From Nitrincola tibetensis (GTDB lineage Bacteria > Pseudomonadota > Gammaproteobacteria > Pseudomonadales > Balneatricaceae): a stretch of 64,000 nucleotides of DNA. Positions within the stretch are counted from its first letter, which is position 1. Every line of letters starts with the position of its first letter. Where the stretch lies: assembly GCF_003284585.1 (NCBI RefSeq), contig NZ_QKRX01000003.1, forward strand, positions 250,540-314,539, written 5' to 3'. Below are positions 35,333 through 42,870 of this stretch, piece by piece. The notes beneath the pieces are model-generated. The model worked only from the letters and a program-made list of their open reading frames with translations, did no database searches and had not been told where the DNA came from. A program made the translations under genes and the position numbers.

Positions 35333-35370
35333 ATTCACGCTGACTCTTCTTTGATACTTGCACACAAAAG

Positions 35371-35620
35371 CTAGCGAGTTATTAAAATGCTTCTAATGTG
35401 GTACTCTTTTTCTTTAAGCTCATTTACCAGTCTGCGTGCGTAAGTGTAAAAGGAGTTACGGCCCCGTCCTTTTCGAGGGCGCGGCCAGTCTTACCATCCT
35501 ACTTTTTAACTCCTGTTCTGCGTCGTCATCTAAAGTTGTAAATAATTCAGCCTTGCTTGACAAGCAAAGTTGCAGTCCATAATGTAACAAGCAACATGAC
35601 CCTGGCCTCTTGGTTGCTTG
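35371..35620 (-). pseudogene. Possible decayed coding sequence
   Basis: In the 419-base gap between the lipoprotein and GFA genes, two minus-strand frames carry protein-like stretches that join with a frameshift: ELFTTLDDDAEQELKSRMV in one and RPRKGRGRNSFYTYARRLV to a stop at 35371 in the other. There is no intact start. I do not recognise the family; this could be a chance open frame. Confidence 0.25.
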
Positions 35621-35751
35621 CAACTTACGCTGGGGTTCTTATTTTCCGTTTACCACCAGTCTTGCTAGTCTTTTGTCATCCCCATTCCACTCAGGTTGAT
35701 AACTTGGAACGGGCTTTTTGAGACGCTCATCAACTCTATAAGGAGATATCT

Positions 35752-36147
35752 GTGAAAGGAAGTTGCCTGTGTGGAACGATAGAATATGAGATCACTTCAC
35801 TTGATATGCCAATCATTTTTTGCCACTGCAAAACCTGTCGAAAAGCACATGCTGCACCTTTCGCGCCGACCGCTGGTGTGCTGAGAGAGAACTTTCGATG
35901 GTTGCGCGGAGAGAATAAGCTTTCGAGCTTTGAGTCCAGCCCCGGAAAAATACGGCATTTTTGTTCGGTGTGTGGCACTCATTTAGTCGCAGAAAGGCCT
36001 GGCCAACCGCACGTTATTCTGCGGGTTGCAACCTTGGATGAGGATCCAGGCTTAAAACCAGAAGCGCATATTTGGACCGATCATGATGTGGAGTGGCTGG
36101 AGTATGAAGGTATCCCCAGTTATAAAGAGTGGCAAATAGGTCGTTGA
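35752..36147 (+). CDS. GFA family (glutathione-dependent formaldehyde-activating/CENP-V-like) protein
   Basis: Zinc-binding protein of 131 residues. The seven metal cysteines of the family are visible: CLCG (C5, C7), CHCKTC (C24, C26, C29) and CSVCGTH further on. GTG start with AAGGAG at ideal distance. Members bind zinc, and some were proposed to assist glutathione-formaldehyde adduct formation; the role of this one is unknown. It stands alone in the accessory island. Confidence 0.82.
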   Translation: MKGSCLCGTIEYEITSLDMPIIFCHCKTCRKAHAAPFAPTAGVLRENFRWLRGENKLSSFESSPGKIRHFCSVCGTHLVAERPGQPHVILRVATLDEDPGLKPEAHIWTDHDVEWLEYEGIPSYKEWQIGR

Positions 36148-36226
36148 TTGATGCATTTAATAAAGCGAAAGCACCAAGTAATGCAGGCCTAGATGCAGTT
36201 AAATTTATCGAAAAGAGAGGTATTAA

Positions 36227-36673
36227 GTGATTGTAAGGAAAATGGAAGAGACGGATCTTGAAGCCGTTAGTGCGATTTGCATTGCATCTTTTACTCGCTC
36301 TGTCGCAGATAGCTTGTCTGAGCAAGGGATTGCAACCTTCACAAGCATTGCAGTCAGTGACGCATTCTTAGCAAGAATGAATGGCGATAACATGATGCTA
36401 GTCGCAGAAAGGAGTGGGGAAGTTCAGGGTGTAATTGAGCTCAAAGAAGGACGGCATGTTGCAATGCTCTTCATTTGTCCTGATCACCAGAAGAAAGGGA
36501 TCGGTAAGGCTTTGCTGGTAGCAGCTTTAAAGCATGCAAGAGCTGAAACCGTAACGGTAAGAGCTTCTTTGTCTTCGGTTCCTGCATACATAAAGTATGG
36601 TTTCAAATGCAATGGCGACATAGGCGAGTTTGCGGGTTTGGTTTATCAGCCTATGGAACTAGCGCTTAAGTAA
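36227..36673 (+). CDS. GNAT family N-acetyltransferase
   Basis: Acetyltransferase of 148 residues. The acetyl-CoA pyrophosphate loop is seen in CPDHQKKGIGKALL, followed by a helix and the YIKYGFKCNG motif B region. GTG start with AGAGAGG before it. The last 37 bases are duplicated 1.75 kb downstream (38388), where only the tail of a paralogue is left. Substrate unknown. Confidence 0.75.
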   Translation: MIVRKMEETDLEAVSAICIASFTRSVADSLSEQGIATFTSIAVSDAFLARMNGDNMMLVAERSGEVQGVIELKEGRHVAMLFICPDHQKKGIGKALLVAALKHARAETVTVRASLSSVPAYIKYGFKCNGDIGEFAGLVYQPMELALK

Positions 36674-36674
36674 A
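36638..36674 (+). repeat. Direct repeat, copy 1 (GNAT gene 3' end)
   Basis: 37 bases at the 3' end of the GNAT gene recur at 38388-38424 with two mismatches. Both encode VYQPME...K and a stop. The two copies flank the tnpB, group II intron, relBE and attC segment. Confidence 0.85.
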
Positions 36675-36783
36675 TGCAGTTGACCGCTAATGTGTCCAGC
36701 TGAATTCGGGACGCAGTGCGTCTCGAATTGAAAAGGTTTGATAAAAACGGCGCATATAATTTACGCTTCCAACATCAAAACCT

Positions 36784-37206
36784 TTGCCAATACTGCAACG
36801 ATTAGAATCCTGTCAGCTTGTTTGGTATCATCATCTGGGTGTCCGCACGCAGGTAAAAACTCTGGTTACCTGCTATTTTCGATACATAATTGACCCATAT
36901 AAACTTAACAAAAATTCGACACGGGTTTTGCTCCTTTGTCACACTCACCCCGACAATCGCAAGTCACAAGACTTATTTGCTTGCGGTCACTGTGGACACA
37001 CTGACAACGCGGATCACAATGCGTCAATGGTGATTAAGAAACGGGCCATTAACTTAATTTTAGACACTGGAACGGTGTTATCTGATGATGGGGTGTTAAG
37101 ACCTCAGTCAGATACTGGATGTGGAGGCATGCGTAAGACTGGCCGAGCCAAAAGCTCGACTAGCCGTGGCCTGCGAAGCGTCAAAAAAGAAAAACTAGCG
37201 GCTTAG
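36784..37206 (+). pseudogene. tnpB: TnpB (IS605 OrfB) C-terminal fragment
   Basis: Only the end of TnpB remains. The zinc-ribbon and last RuvC part read CHTHPDNRKSQDLFACGHCGHTDNADHNA, with the final catalytic aspartate in NADHNA. The first cysteine pair is degenerate (CHTH instead of CxxC). Sequence before about 36905 in this frame does not look like TnpB. The guide-RNA-directed nuclease core is missing, so no activity is expected. Confidence 0.75.
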
Positions 37207-37251
37207 GTCGCTGGTTTGGAAGCTCTGCCGCTTTAGCGGCGAGTAGTTCAC
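36784..37251 (+). mobile_element. IS200/IS605-type element remnant, right part
   Basis: A tnpB C-terminal fragment is followed by a short hairpin (GCCGC, TTTA, GCGGC at 37227-37240) and GAGTAGTTCA. This is the usual right-end structure recognised by single-strand transposition of the family. The left end and tnpA are absent. Confidence 0.65.
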
Positions 37252-37364
37252 GTATCACCATACAGAAAACGATACTCTAGATCTGCGATAGTGCTAACCA
37301 GGCCGAGTTTGCGAAGCTGAGTAGCCAGTTCCTTCTGATCTACTAGTGCCCCCTTCGTTTCCAT
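37248..37364 (-). CDS. Small unrecognised ORF abutting IS605 end
   Basis: A 38-residue frame starting METKGALVDQKELATQLRKLG, with GAGGA before the ATG. The stop lies in the right end of the IS605 remnant, so it may be the truncated start of a longer gene. I do not recognise the family. Confidence 0.3.
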   Translation of the reverse strand: METKGALVDQKELATQLRKLGLVSTIADLEYRFLYGDT

Positions 37365-37393
37365 GGGTTCGTCCTCGGTTTATGCGCTCGGAA

Positions 37394-37645
37394 GTGAGAG
37401 GTGCTGTTCAGAATATAGATGCCTAGCTGATACGTTGGGCCATGGGCAAATACAAGCGCTTACGTGGCCGTAAGCGCCGTGCTTTTGTCTGGCTTGAAAG
37501 GATCAGAAAAGAGTGGGCTAGTCTATTTGTTCACTGGTCAGCAGGCTTCTCTCGATGGGCTGGATGATGGGAGCCGGATGAATCGAGAGGTTCACGTCCG
37601 GTTCTGAGAGCGGCCAAGGAGGAGGTTTCCTTGGCCGACTCACCT
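37394..37645 (+). mobile_element. Group II intron 3' remnant (maturase end, domains V and VI)
   Basis: The frame 37427-37567 encodes LIRWAMGKYKRLRGRKRRAF through LFVHWSAGF, the end of the maturase X domain of an intron-encoded reverse transcriptase without an HNH endonuclease tail. A TAG at 37424 lies where the domain should continue. The 34-base domain V is at 37571-37604 and begins GAGCCGG. Domain VI is a perfect ten-pair stem (37611-37620 and 37628-37637). The 5' part of the intron and the reverse transcriptase palm are missing. Confidence 0.82.
37571..37604 (+). ncRNA. Group II intron domain V
   Basis: A 34-base hairpin with the conserved GAGCCG 5' side, a GAGA-type loop within the stem region and CGGTTC 3' side. 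This is the catalytic domain of group II introns. It is followed by the domain VI stem. Confidence 0.82.
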
Positions 37646-37718
37646 GTGGGGGGCTCAGTAATGGGTCGTTCTACCACGATTACCTGGCCGAAAAAAGAGG
37701 CATTGATTGGTACATTAA

Positions 37719-38009
37719 TCAGTCATCTAATCGTTTCATTGCGCTACGGTAAACATCACTTCGCTCTCGTTTTCCAACTGCTAAGACCGTTACCACGATA
37801 ACGTCATCTTTTACTTGGTAAACAAGACGGTAGCCAGACTGACCTAGCTTTATTTTATACATGTTATCAGCGCCAGAGAGTTTTGATGCTGGTACATGTG
37901 GGTTTTCTAAGCGTTCAATTAGTTTCTTTTTAAATTGCTGTTGTAGTGTAGAGCCAAGTTTTTTCCATTCTTTTAACGCGCTCTTTTTGAAATCAAGTTT
38001 ATAGGTCAT
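37719..38009 (-). CDS. relE: RelE family toxin (mRNA interferase)
   Basis: Ribosome-dependent mRNA endonuclease of 96 residues. It closely follows E. coli RelE in length and motifs, with the catalytic residues K52, K54, R61, R81 and Y87 all at the same numbers (YKIKLGQSGYR and GKRERSDVY). It would cleave mRNA in the ribosomal A site when free of antitoxin. It overlaps the antitoxin gene by 11 bases and lies in a probable integron cassette on the opposite strand to the attC. Confidence 0.9.
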   Translation of the reverse strand: MTYKLDFKKSALKEWKKLGSTLQQQFKKKLIERLENPHVPASKLSGADNMYKIKLGQSGYRLVYQVKDDVIVVTVLAVGKRERSDVYRSAMKRLDD

Positions 38010-38247
38010 CGATGATTACCGAAATGCTTTCTTCAGACTCTCGTTCTCTTGCAATAGCTAATAGTTCGAGATCATCGAGTCGATCCATCATCATTTCGTA
38101 TGCTTTTGCTGGAACACAGTAAAAAGCAGGTTCGTTTCGGTTAAGTACAGCGACAGGTTCACCATATGCACTTGTTGCAACTTTCATTGGATTAGCTTTT
38201 AATTCAGTAATACTTGCAGCCACATCGGCTAAGATTCTAGCGGTCAT
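37999..38247 (-). CDS. relB: Phd/YefM-RelB-type antitoxin
   Basis: Antitoxin of 82 residues. The N-terminal ITELKANPMKV, GEPVAVLNRNEPAFYCVPA block is typical of StbD/Phd-YefM-like antitoxins that pair with RelE toxins. The acidic C-terminus would wrap the toxin. AAGGA precedes the ATG. The complex normally represses its own promoter. The gene pair looks complete and may be active. Confidence 0.87.
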   Translation of the reverse strand: MTARILADVAASITELKANPMKVATSAYGEPVAVLNRNEPAFYCVPAKAYEMMMDRLDDLELLAIARERESEESISVIIDDL

Positions 38248-38301
38248 TTATTGAGTCCTTTAAGTGGTCTTTATAAAGGTCATTCTAGCGCTATAAGAAG
38301 G

Positions 38302-38381
38302 GTATAACAAGGCGTTCAAGGGGGACAGCCAACGCGTGGCATTTTTATTATGCGTTGGTTTTTGTGATTATGGTGTTATGC
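38302..38381 (+). other. Integron attC site, VCR-like
   Basis: An 80-base imperfect palindrome. The outer ends are GTATAAC (38302-38308) and GTTATGC (38375-38381). Inner arms CCAACGC (38329-38335) and GCGTTGG (38352-38358) pair perfectly. Intervening text such as GGCGTTCAAGGGGGACAG and AACGCGTGGC matches the Vibrio-type attC (VCR) style. It lies 55 bases from the antitoxin start. Confidence 0.72.
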
Positions 38382-38387
38382 GGAAGC

Positions 38388-38424
38388 TTGGTTTATCAGC
38401 CTATGGAAATAGCGTTTAAGTAAA
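38388..38424 (+). repeat. Direct repeat, copy 2 (GNAT paralogue tail)
   Basis: Copy of 36638-36674 with two mismatches, directly after the attC. It encodes VYQPMEIAFK and stop, with two conservative changes from the intact gene, so it is a remnant of a second related gene, not a very recent copy. Confidence 0.85.
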
Positions 38425-38547
38425 CACCTTTATAAAAACTCAAACCATAAAACACATACGAGCCGCATTGAGTACAGGACAAGGAAATCGCCCAGTACTC
38501 AATCGACTCTAAATCAACAGTCGGCAAAGTGCGTATCCGCTAACCTC

Positions 38548-39246
38548 TTACACTGTCAAATACTGCTTAATCAATGCCTCATCAAGTGTTGGCATATCGC
38601 CTTCAGCCACCTTACGCCCACGGTCGAGAATGCAAAAGCGATCTCCAACTTTACGGGCAAAGGGCAGTTTTTGCTCGACCAGCAACACTGTGAGTCCCAT
38701 TTCACGATTGAGCTTGCGAATGATATCGCCGATTTCCTGCACTACGTTCGGCTGTATCCCTTCCGTCGGCTCATCGAGAATCAGAAGTTTAGGGTTCACC
38801 ACTAACGCACGACCGATGGCGAGCTGTTGCTGTTGCCCGCCGGATAAATCGCCGCCACGACGGTTCATCATCTGTGCCAGAACGGGAAAGAGGTCAAAGA
38901 TATAATCGGGAATCTTGCGCTGCCCACGTGGCAATACAGGCAACCCGATTTGTAGATTTTCTTCCACGGTCATGAGTGGAAAAATCTGCCGTCCCTGAGG
39001 CACATAGCCGACCCCTAAACGAGGGCGCTGTTCGACTGAGACTTTCACCAAGTCATGTTCACCTGCGAGCACAATGCTACCGGTTTTGACTTTTTGATGG
39101 CCCATAATGCATTGCAGCAGAGTGGTTTTACCCACGCCATTACGACCCATTAATACGGTGCATTGCCCCTCGGGAATCTGCATGTCGACATCCCAGAGGG
39201 TATGACTTTGACCGTAAAATTGATTAAGTCCCTGAATTTTAATCAT
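38548..39246 (-). CDS. urtE: Urea ABC transporter ATP-binding protein UrtE
   Basis: LivF-type ATPase of 232 residues. Walker A GRNGVGKTT, YVPQGRQIFP, signature LSGGQQQQL, Walker B LLILDEPTEGIQP and VEQ at the switch are intact; DEPTEGIQPN is characteristic of UrtE. It is the last gene of the urt operon and two bases from urtD. With UrtD it powers high-affinity urea uptake. Confidence 0.95.
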   Translation of the reverse strand: MIKIQGLNQFYGQSHTLWDVDMQIPEGQCTVLMGRNGVGKTTLLQCIMGHQKVKTGSIVLAGEHDLVKVSVEQRPRLGVGYVPQGRQIFPLMTVEENLQIGLPVLPRGQRKIPDYIFDLFPVLAQMMNRRGGDLSGGQQQQLAIGRALVVNPKLLILDEPTEGIQPNVVQEIGDIIRKLNREMGLTVLLVEQKLPFARKVGDRFCILDRGRKVAEGDMPTLDEALIKQYLTV

Positions 39247-39248
39247 GT

Positions 39249-40088
39249 TTATTCTCCCAGATAGACTTCAATCACTTTGCGGTTATTCTGAACTTGATCC
39301 ATGCTGCCCTCAGCCAACACGCTGCCTTGATGCAACACCGTCACGGTACGATCTTTGCCCGCTAAGTGACGAACAAAGTCCATATCATGCTCGACTACGA
39401 CCACTGAGTGCTTACCCGAGAGCGAAATCAGCAGCTCCGCTGTGCGGTCCATTTCTTGATGCGTCATCCCCGCAACGGGTTCGTCGACCAACAAGAGGCG
39501 AGGGCGTTGCATCAGTAGCATGCCAATTTCCAGCCACTGTTTTTGACCATGAGAAAGGCTGCCCGCTTGCAAGAGGGTTTGCTCTTTTAAGCCAATAATC
39601 TCCAACACTTCATCAATGCGATCACTCTGTTCACCCGTTAAGCGCGCGGTCAGAATACTAAACACCTTACGCTCTTCAGGCATAGACAGAAGCAGGTTGT
39701 CACGCACACTCAAAAACTCAAATACGGTGGGTTTTTGGAATTTACGACCAATGCCTGCTTGGGCAATGGCCGGCTCATCCATCTCCAATAGGTTAATGGT
39801 TTGCCCAAACCAGGCAGACCCCGTATCGGGTTTGGTTTTACCTGTAATGATGTCCATCATCGTGGTTTTGCCCGCGCCATTGGGGCCGATAATGCAGCGC
39901 AGCTCACCATCATTGATATAGAGGTTCAGGTTATTAATGGCTTTAAAACCATCAAAACTGACTGACAAGCCTTCCAAGTAGAGCAGGACGTTTTTGCTGA
40001 CGTTCAGCGTGGGCGCTTGTTGAGTGTGCATAAATGAGAAGACATGATTTTTGTCTTTTATTTCATCGAGTAAGCGTGCTTGGCTCAT
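39249..40088 (-). CDS. urtD: Urea ABC transporter ATP-binding protein UrtD
   Basis: LivG-type ATPase of 279 residues with an N-terminal extension of about 35 residues. Walker A GPNGAGKTT, RKFQKPTVF, the UrtD-type signature LSHGQKQWLEIG and Walker B LLLVDEPVAGM are visible. Its ATG overlaps the urtC stop by four bases. It forms the ATPase pair with UrtE. Confidence 0.95.
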   Translation of the reverse strand: MSQARLLDEIKDKNHVFSFMHTQQAPTLNVSKNVLLYLEGLSVSFDGFKAINNLNLYINDGELRCIIGPNGAGKTTMMDIITGKTKPDTGSAWFGQTINLLEMDEPAIAQAGIGRKFQKPTVFEFLSVRDNLLLSMPEERKVFSILTARLTGEQSDRIDEVLEIIGLKEQTLLQAGSLSHGQKQWLEIGMLLMQRPRLLLVDEPVAGMTHQEMDRTAELLISLSGKHSVVVVEHDMDFVRHLAGKDRTVTVLHQGSVLAEGSMDQVQNNRKVIEVYLGE

Positions 40089-41170
40089 GCGCTGGCCTCC
40101 TTACGACGAAACAGACCAGCAATCCCCTTGGGTAAAAACAAGGTGACTAGCACGAAAATAGCGCCCAATGCGAACAACCAGACATCCGGTAATTCGGTGG
40201 TGAACCAGGTTTTGGCGTAGTTAATAAACAAGGCACCCGCGACAGCACCATAGAGTGTTGCACGGCCACCCACAGCCACCCACACCACAATTTCAATTGA
40301 GTTTAGGGGGGAAAATTCATTCGGGTTGATAATGCCGACTTGCGGAACATACAACGCGCCCGCAACCCCAGCAATCATGGCCGAGAGGGTGAATACCCAC
40401 AGCTTGACGTTCTCAACACGGTAGCCCAAAAAGCGTGCGCGAGATTCGGCATCACGCACGGCGACACAGACCTTGCCCAGTCGGCTTTGGATGACCGCAC
40501 GACTGATTAAATAGCCCAGTGCTAAGGCAACCGCTGAGGCGACAAACAGCCCAACTTTTGTTTCGCGAGCTTGTAAGCTAAAGCCTAAAATATCTTTAAA
40601 GTCCGTTAGGCCATTATTGCCACCGAAGCCCATTTCGTTGCGAAAAAAGGCCAACATCAGTGCGAAGGTTAAGGCTTGCGTAATAATCGATAAATAGACG
40701 CCAGATACACGTGAACGGAAGGCCAAGGCACCAAAGATAAACGCCAATAGGCCAGGCACCAGTATAATCAGAATGGCCGCGAACCAGAATTGGTCTAATC
40801 CCGTCCAGTACCAAGGCAAGCTGTCCCAGTTCAAGAACACCATGAAGTCTGGGAGTTCAGGGTGTCCATAGACACCACGCTCGCCGATCTGACGCATCAG
40901 ATACATTCCCATGACGTAGCCGCCAAGTGCAAAGAAGGCACCATGACCTAGGGTGAGTATGCCTAAATAGCCCCACACCAAGTCAACGGACAGTGCCAAC
41001 AGTGCTAAGGTCAAGTATTTGCCGAGCAGGGCCACCGTGTAGGTGGGAATATGCAAGGCATGATCAGGGGGTAAGGCATTGAGCATAGGGACTGCAATAA
41101 TGGCAATCGCCAGTAGCAGTAGCAATATCTGCCCACCCCGATCTTCTTTAATAAGATTCCATAACATCAT
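40085..41170 (-). CDS. urtC: Urea ABC transporter permease UrtC
   Basis: LivM-type permease of 361 residues with about ten hydrophobic helices. The LGHGAFFALGGYVMGMYLM motif near residue 95 and the AVRDAESRARFLGY EAA-like loop are typical of UrtC. It is three bases from urtB and overlaps urtD, so the permease genes are translated together. Confidence 0.95.
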   Translation of the reverse strand: MMLWNLIKEDRGGQILLLLLAIAIIAVPMLNALPPDHALHIPTYTVALLGKYLTLALLALSVDLVWGYLGILTLGHGAFFALGGYVMGMYLMRQIGERGVYGHPELPDFMVFLNWDSLPWYWTGLDQFWFAAILIILVPGLLAFIFGALAFRSRVSGVYLSIITQALTFALMLAFFRNEMGFGGNNGLTDFKDILGFSLQARETKVGLFVASAVALALGYLISRAVIQSRLGKVCVAVRDAESRARFLGYRVENVKLWVFTLSAMIAGVAGALYVPQVGIINPNEFSPLNSIEIVVWVAVGGRATLYGAVAGALFINYAKTWFTTELPDVWLFALGAIFVLVTLFLPKGIAGLFRRKEASA

Positions 41171-41173
41171 GGC

Positions 41174-42796
41174 TTAACCCTCTGCCGCACGACCGCGTTG
41201 CGGAAAGAGTCCGCGCGGTTTTTTCTGGATAAAGAGAATAATGAAGACGAGGACTAAAATCTTAGCCAATACCGCACCCGCCCAAGGCTCCATGATTTTG
41301 TTGGCAACGCCCAGCGTCATCCCTGCGACCAGAGTTCCCCAAATATTGCCGACACCGCCAAAGACCACCACCATGAAGGAGTCGATAATGTAGGCTTGTC
41401 CTAAGTTTGGTCCGACGTTTGTGATTTGAGACAGCGCCACTCCTGCAATGCCCGCCACCCCTGAGCCTAAGCCAAATGTCATCATATCCACACGCTCAGA
41501 ACGCACGCCCATGGCACGGGCCATTGCACGGTTTTGAGACACGGCTCTGACTTGCAAACCCAACGCGGTACGTTTCAAAATCATTAAGAGTGCGAAGAAA
41601 ACCAGTAAGCAAAAAATAATGATGTATAAGCGGTTGAGGGTGATGGCGAACACTGGGTTAAATTCCAACATGCCACTCATCCACGAAGGTGTTTCGACGG
41701 TTTTATTCAAGGGTGAGAAAATGGTACGCACAGCCTGTTGCAGGACAAGGCTGATACCAAAGGTTGCCAGCAGTGTCTCTAATGGACGGCCATATAAAAA
41801 GCGAATGACGCCACGTTCAATGGCAATGCCCACAAGACCTGATACTACAAAGGCTGCCGGTATGGCAACCAAAACAGACAGGCCAATGTGGTTGGGCATC
41901 AACTGTTGGATAACAAAGGTGGTGTAAGCACCAATCATGATTAACTCACCATGGGCCATGTTAATGACGCCCATTACACCAAAGGTAATGGCCAAACCTA
42001 TGGCGGCTAATACCAAGACAGAGCCTAGGCTGAGTCCGAAGTAAACGGTTTCGAGGCCTTTATAAAATTTAATCTTTTGTTCAATGCCAATCAGTCCCTT
42101 TTCAGCCAACTCTTTTAAGGATGCATTATCGGTTTGGCTGACAAATTGATTTAAGGCGTTGCGCGCGCGGGGTTCTAACGAGGTAGATAAGGTGTCAATG
42201 GCATCTCGCTGTGCGGCTTCATCCGTCTGTGTCACTGTGTCAATGGCAATCGCAACCGCCATGAGTTCACGAACCTTCCCATTCGTTTCAGAGGTGTAGG
42301 CAGCACGAATCAGGCTTAGGGCTTCTGGATCGGGGTCACCCATCATTTGCCGAACGGCTTTCATTCGAATTTTGTTGGAGTCTGCTGTTAAGCCTGTTTG
42401 AGCCATGACTCTGCGAATCTGAGTACGTTGTGCATTGTTAAGTGCAACGCGACGAAAATCCCGAGGGCGCTCAATCGTAACATCGCGTTCATCTAAGAAA
42501 TGTAAGGCGCTTTGTCCAGCCTCGGCACGATCAACTAAATAGAGTTGATTGTCGGTGCGATTAAAAAAGAACTTGCCCTCTAACAGTAAACCGTAAATGT
42601 CAAAGGCCAACTCATGTTGTGACTGTGTCAAAAGCTCAATAGCTTTTGTTCGGTCTTGGTTATTCGATGAGACCAACAGCGTCTGTAATTCAAGCAGCAC
42701 GGGGTCGTCAGATTTGGCGAATGCAGGTTGTACAGCACAGAGCAGGAGAACCAGCAGGCCTAAAGCGCACATTAGGTGCTTAATCCGGCTTTTCAT
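41174..42796 (-). CDS. urtB: Urea ABC transporter permease UrtB (long form)
   Basis: LivH-type permease of 540 residues. A signal sequence (1-28) and a long hydrophilic, probably periplasmic, N-terminal domain (about 29-235) precede the helices; this extension is usual in UrtB of proteobacteria. The membrane part shows MGVINMAHGELIMIGAYTTF and the cytoplasmic loop AVSQNRAMARAMG. A start at 42850 is open but would run into the intergenic hairpin; the ATG at 42796 gives the signal peptide. Confidence 0.93.
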   Translation of the reverse strand: MKSRIKHLMCALGLLVLLLCAVQPAFAKSDDPVLLELQTLLVSSNNQDRTKAIELLTQSQHELAFDIYGLLLEGKFFFNRTDNQLYLVDRAEAGQSALHFLDERDVTIERPRDFRRVALNNAQRTQIRRVMAQTGLTADSNKIRMKAVRQMMGDPDPEALSLIRAAYTSETNGKVRELMAVAIAIDTVTQTDEAAQRDAIDTLSTSLEPRARNALNQFVSQTDNASLKELAEKGLIGIEQKIKFYKGLETVYFGLSLGSVLVLAAIGLAITFGVMGVINMAHGELIMIGAYTTFVIQQLMPNHIGLSVLVAIPAAFVVSGLVGIAIERGVIRFLYGRPLETLLATFGISLVLQQAVRTIFSPLNKTVETPSWMSGMLEFNPVFAITLNRLYIIIFCLLVFFALLMILKRTALGLQVRAVSQNRAMARAMGVRSERVDMMTFGLGSGVAGIAGVALSQITNVGPNLGQAYIIDSFMVVVFGGVGNIWGTLVAGMTLGVANKIMEPWAGAVLAKILVLVFIILFIQKKPRGLFPQRGRAAEG

Positions 42797-42828
42797 AATT
42801 GAATATCCCAGAAAAGTGGAGCGAGAAG

Positions 42829-42857
42829 TCGCTGCATGCATTGAGCGCATGCAGCGA
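42829..42857 (-). repeat. Perfect inverted repeat between urtA and urtB
   Basis: Eleven-base arms (42829-42839 and 42847-42857) with a seven-base loop lie 14 bases after the urtA stop. No T-run follows on the minus strand. As in the peptide-type operon, the hairpin directly follows the binding-protein gene and probably favours its expression over the permeases. Confidence 0.75.
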
Positions 42858-42870
42858 AGTACACTTGCGA

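Noticed and set aside
35333-35751. Second attC site in the gap after the lipoprotein gene
   Set aside because: No paired outer and inner arms of attC type could be found there.
36784-37206. Intact TnpB with possible guide RNA nearby
   Set aside because: Only the C-terminal zinc-ribbon and last catalytic aspartate remain and the first cysteine pair is degenerate, so it cannot be a functional nuclease.
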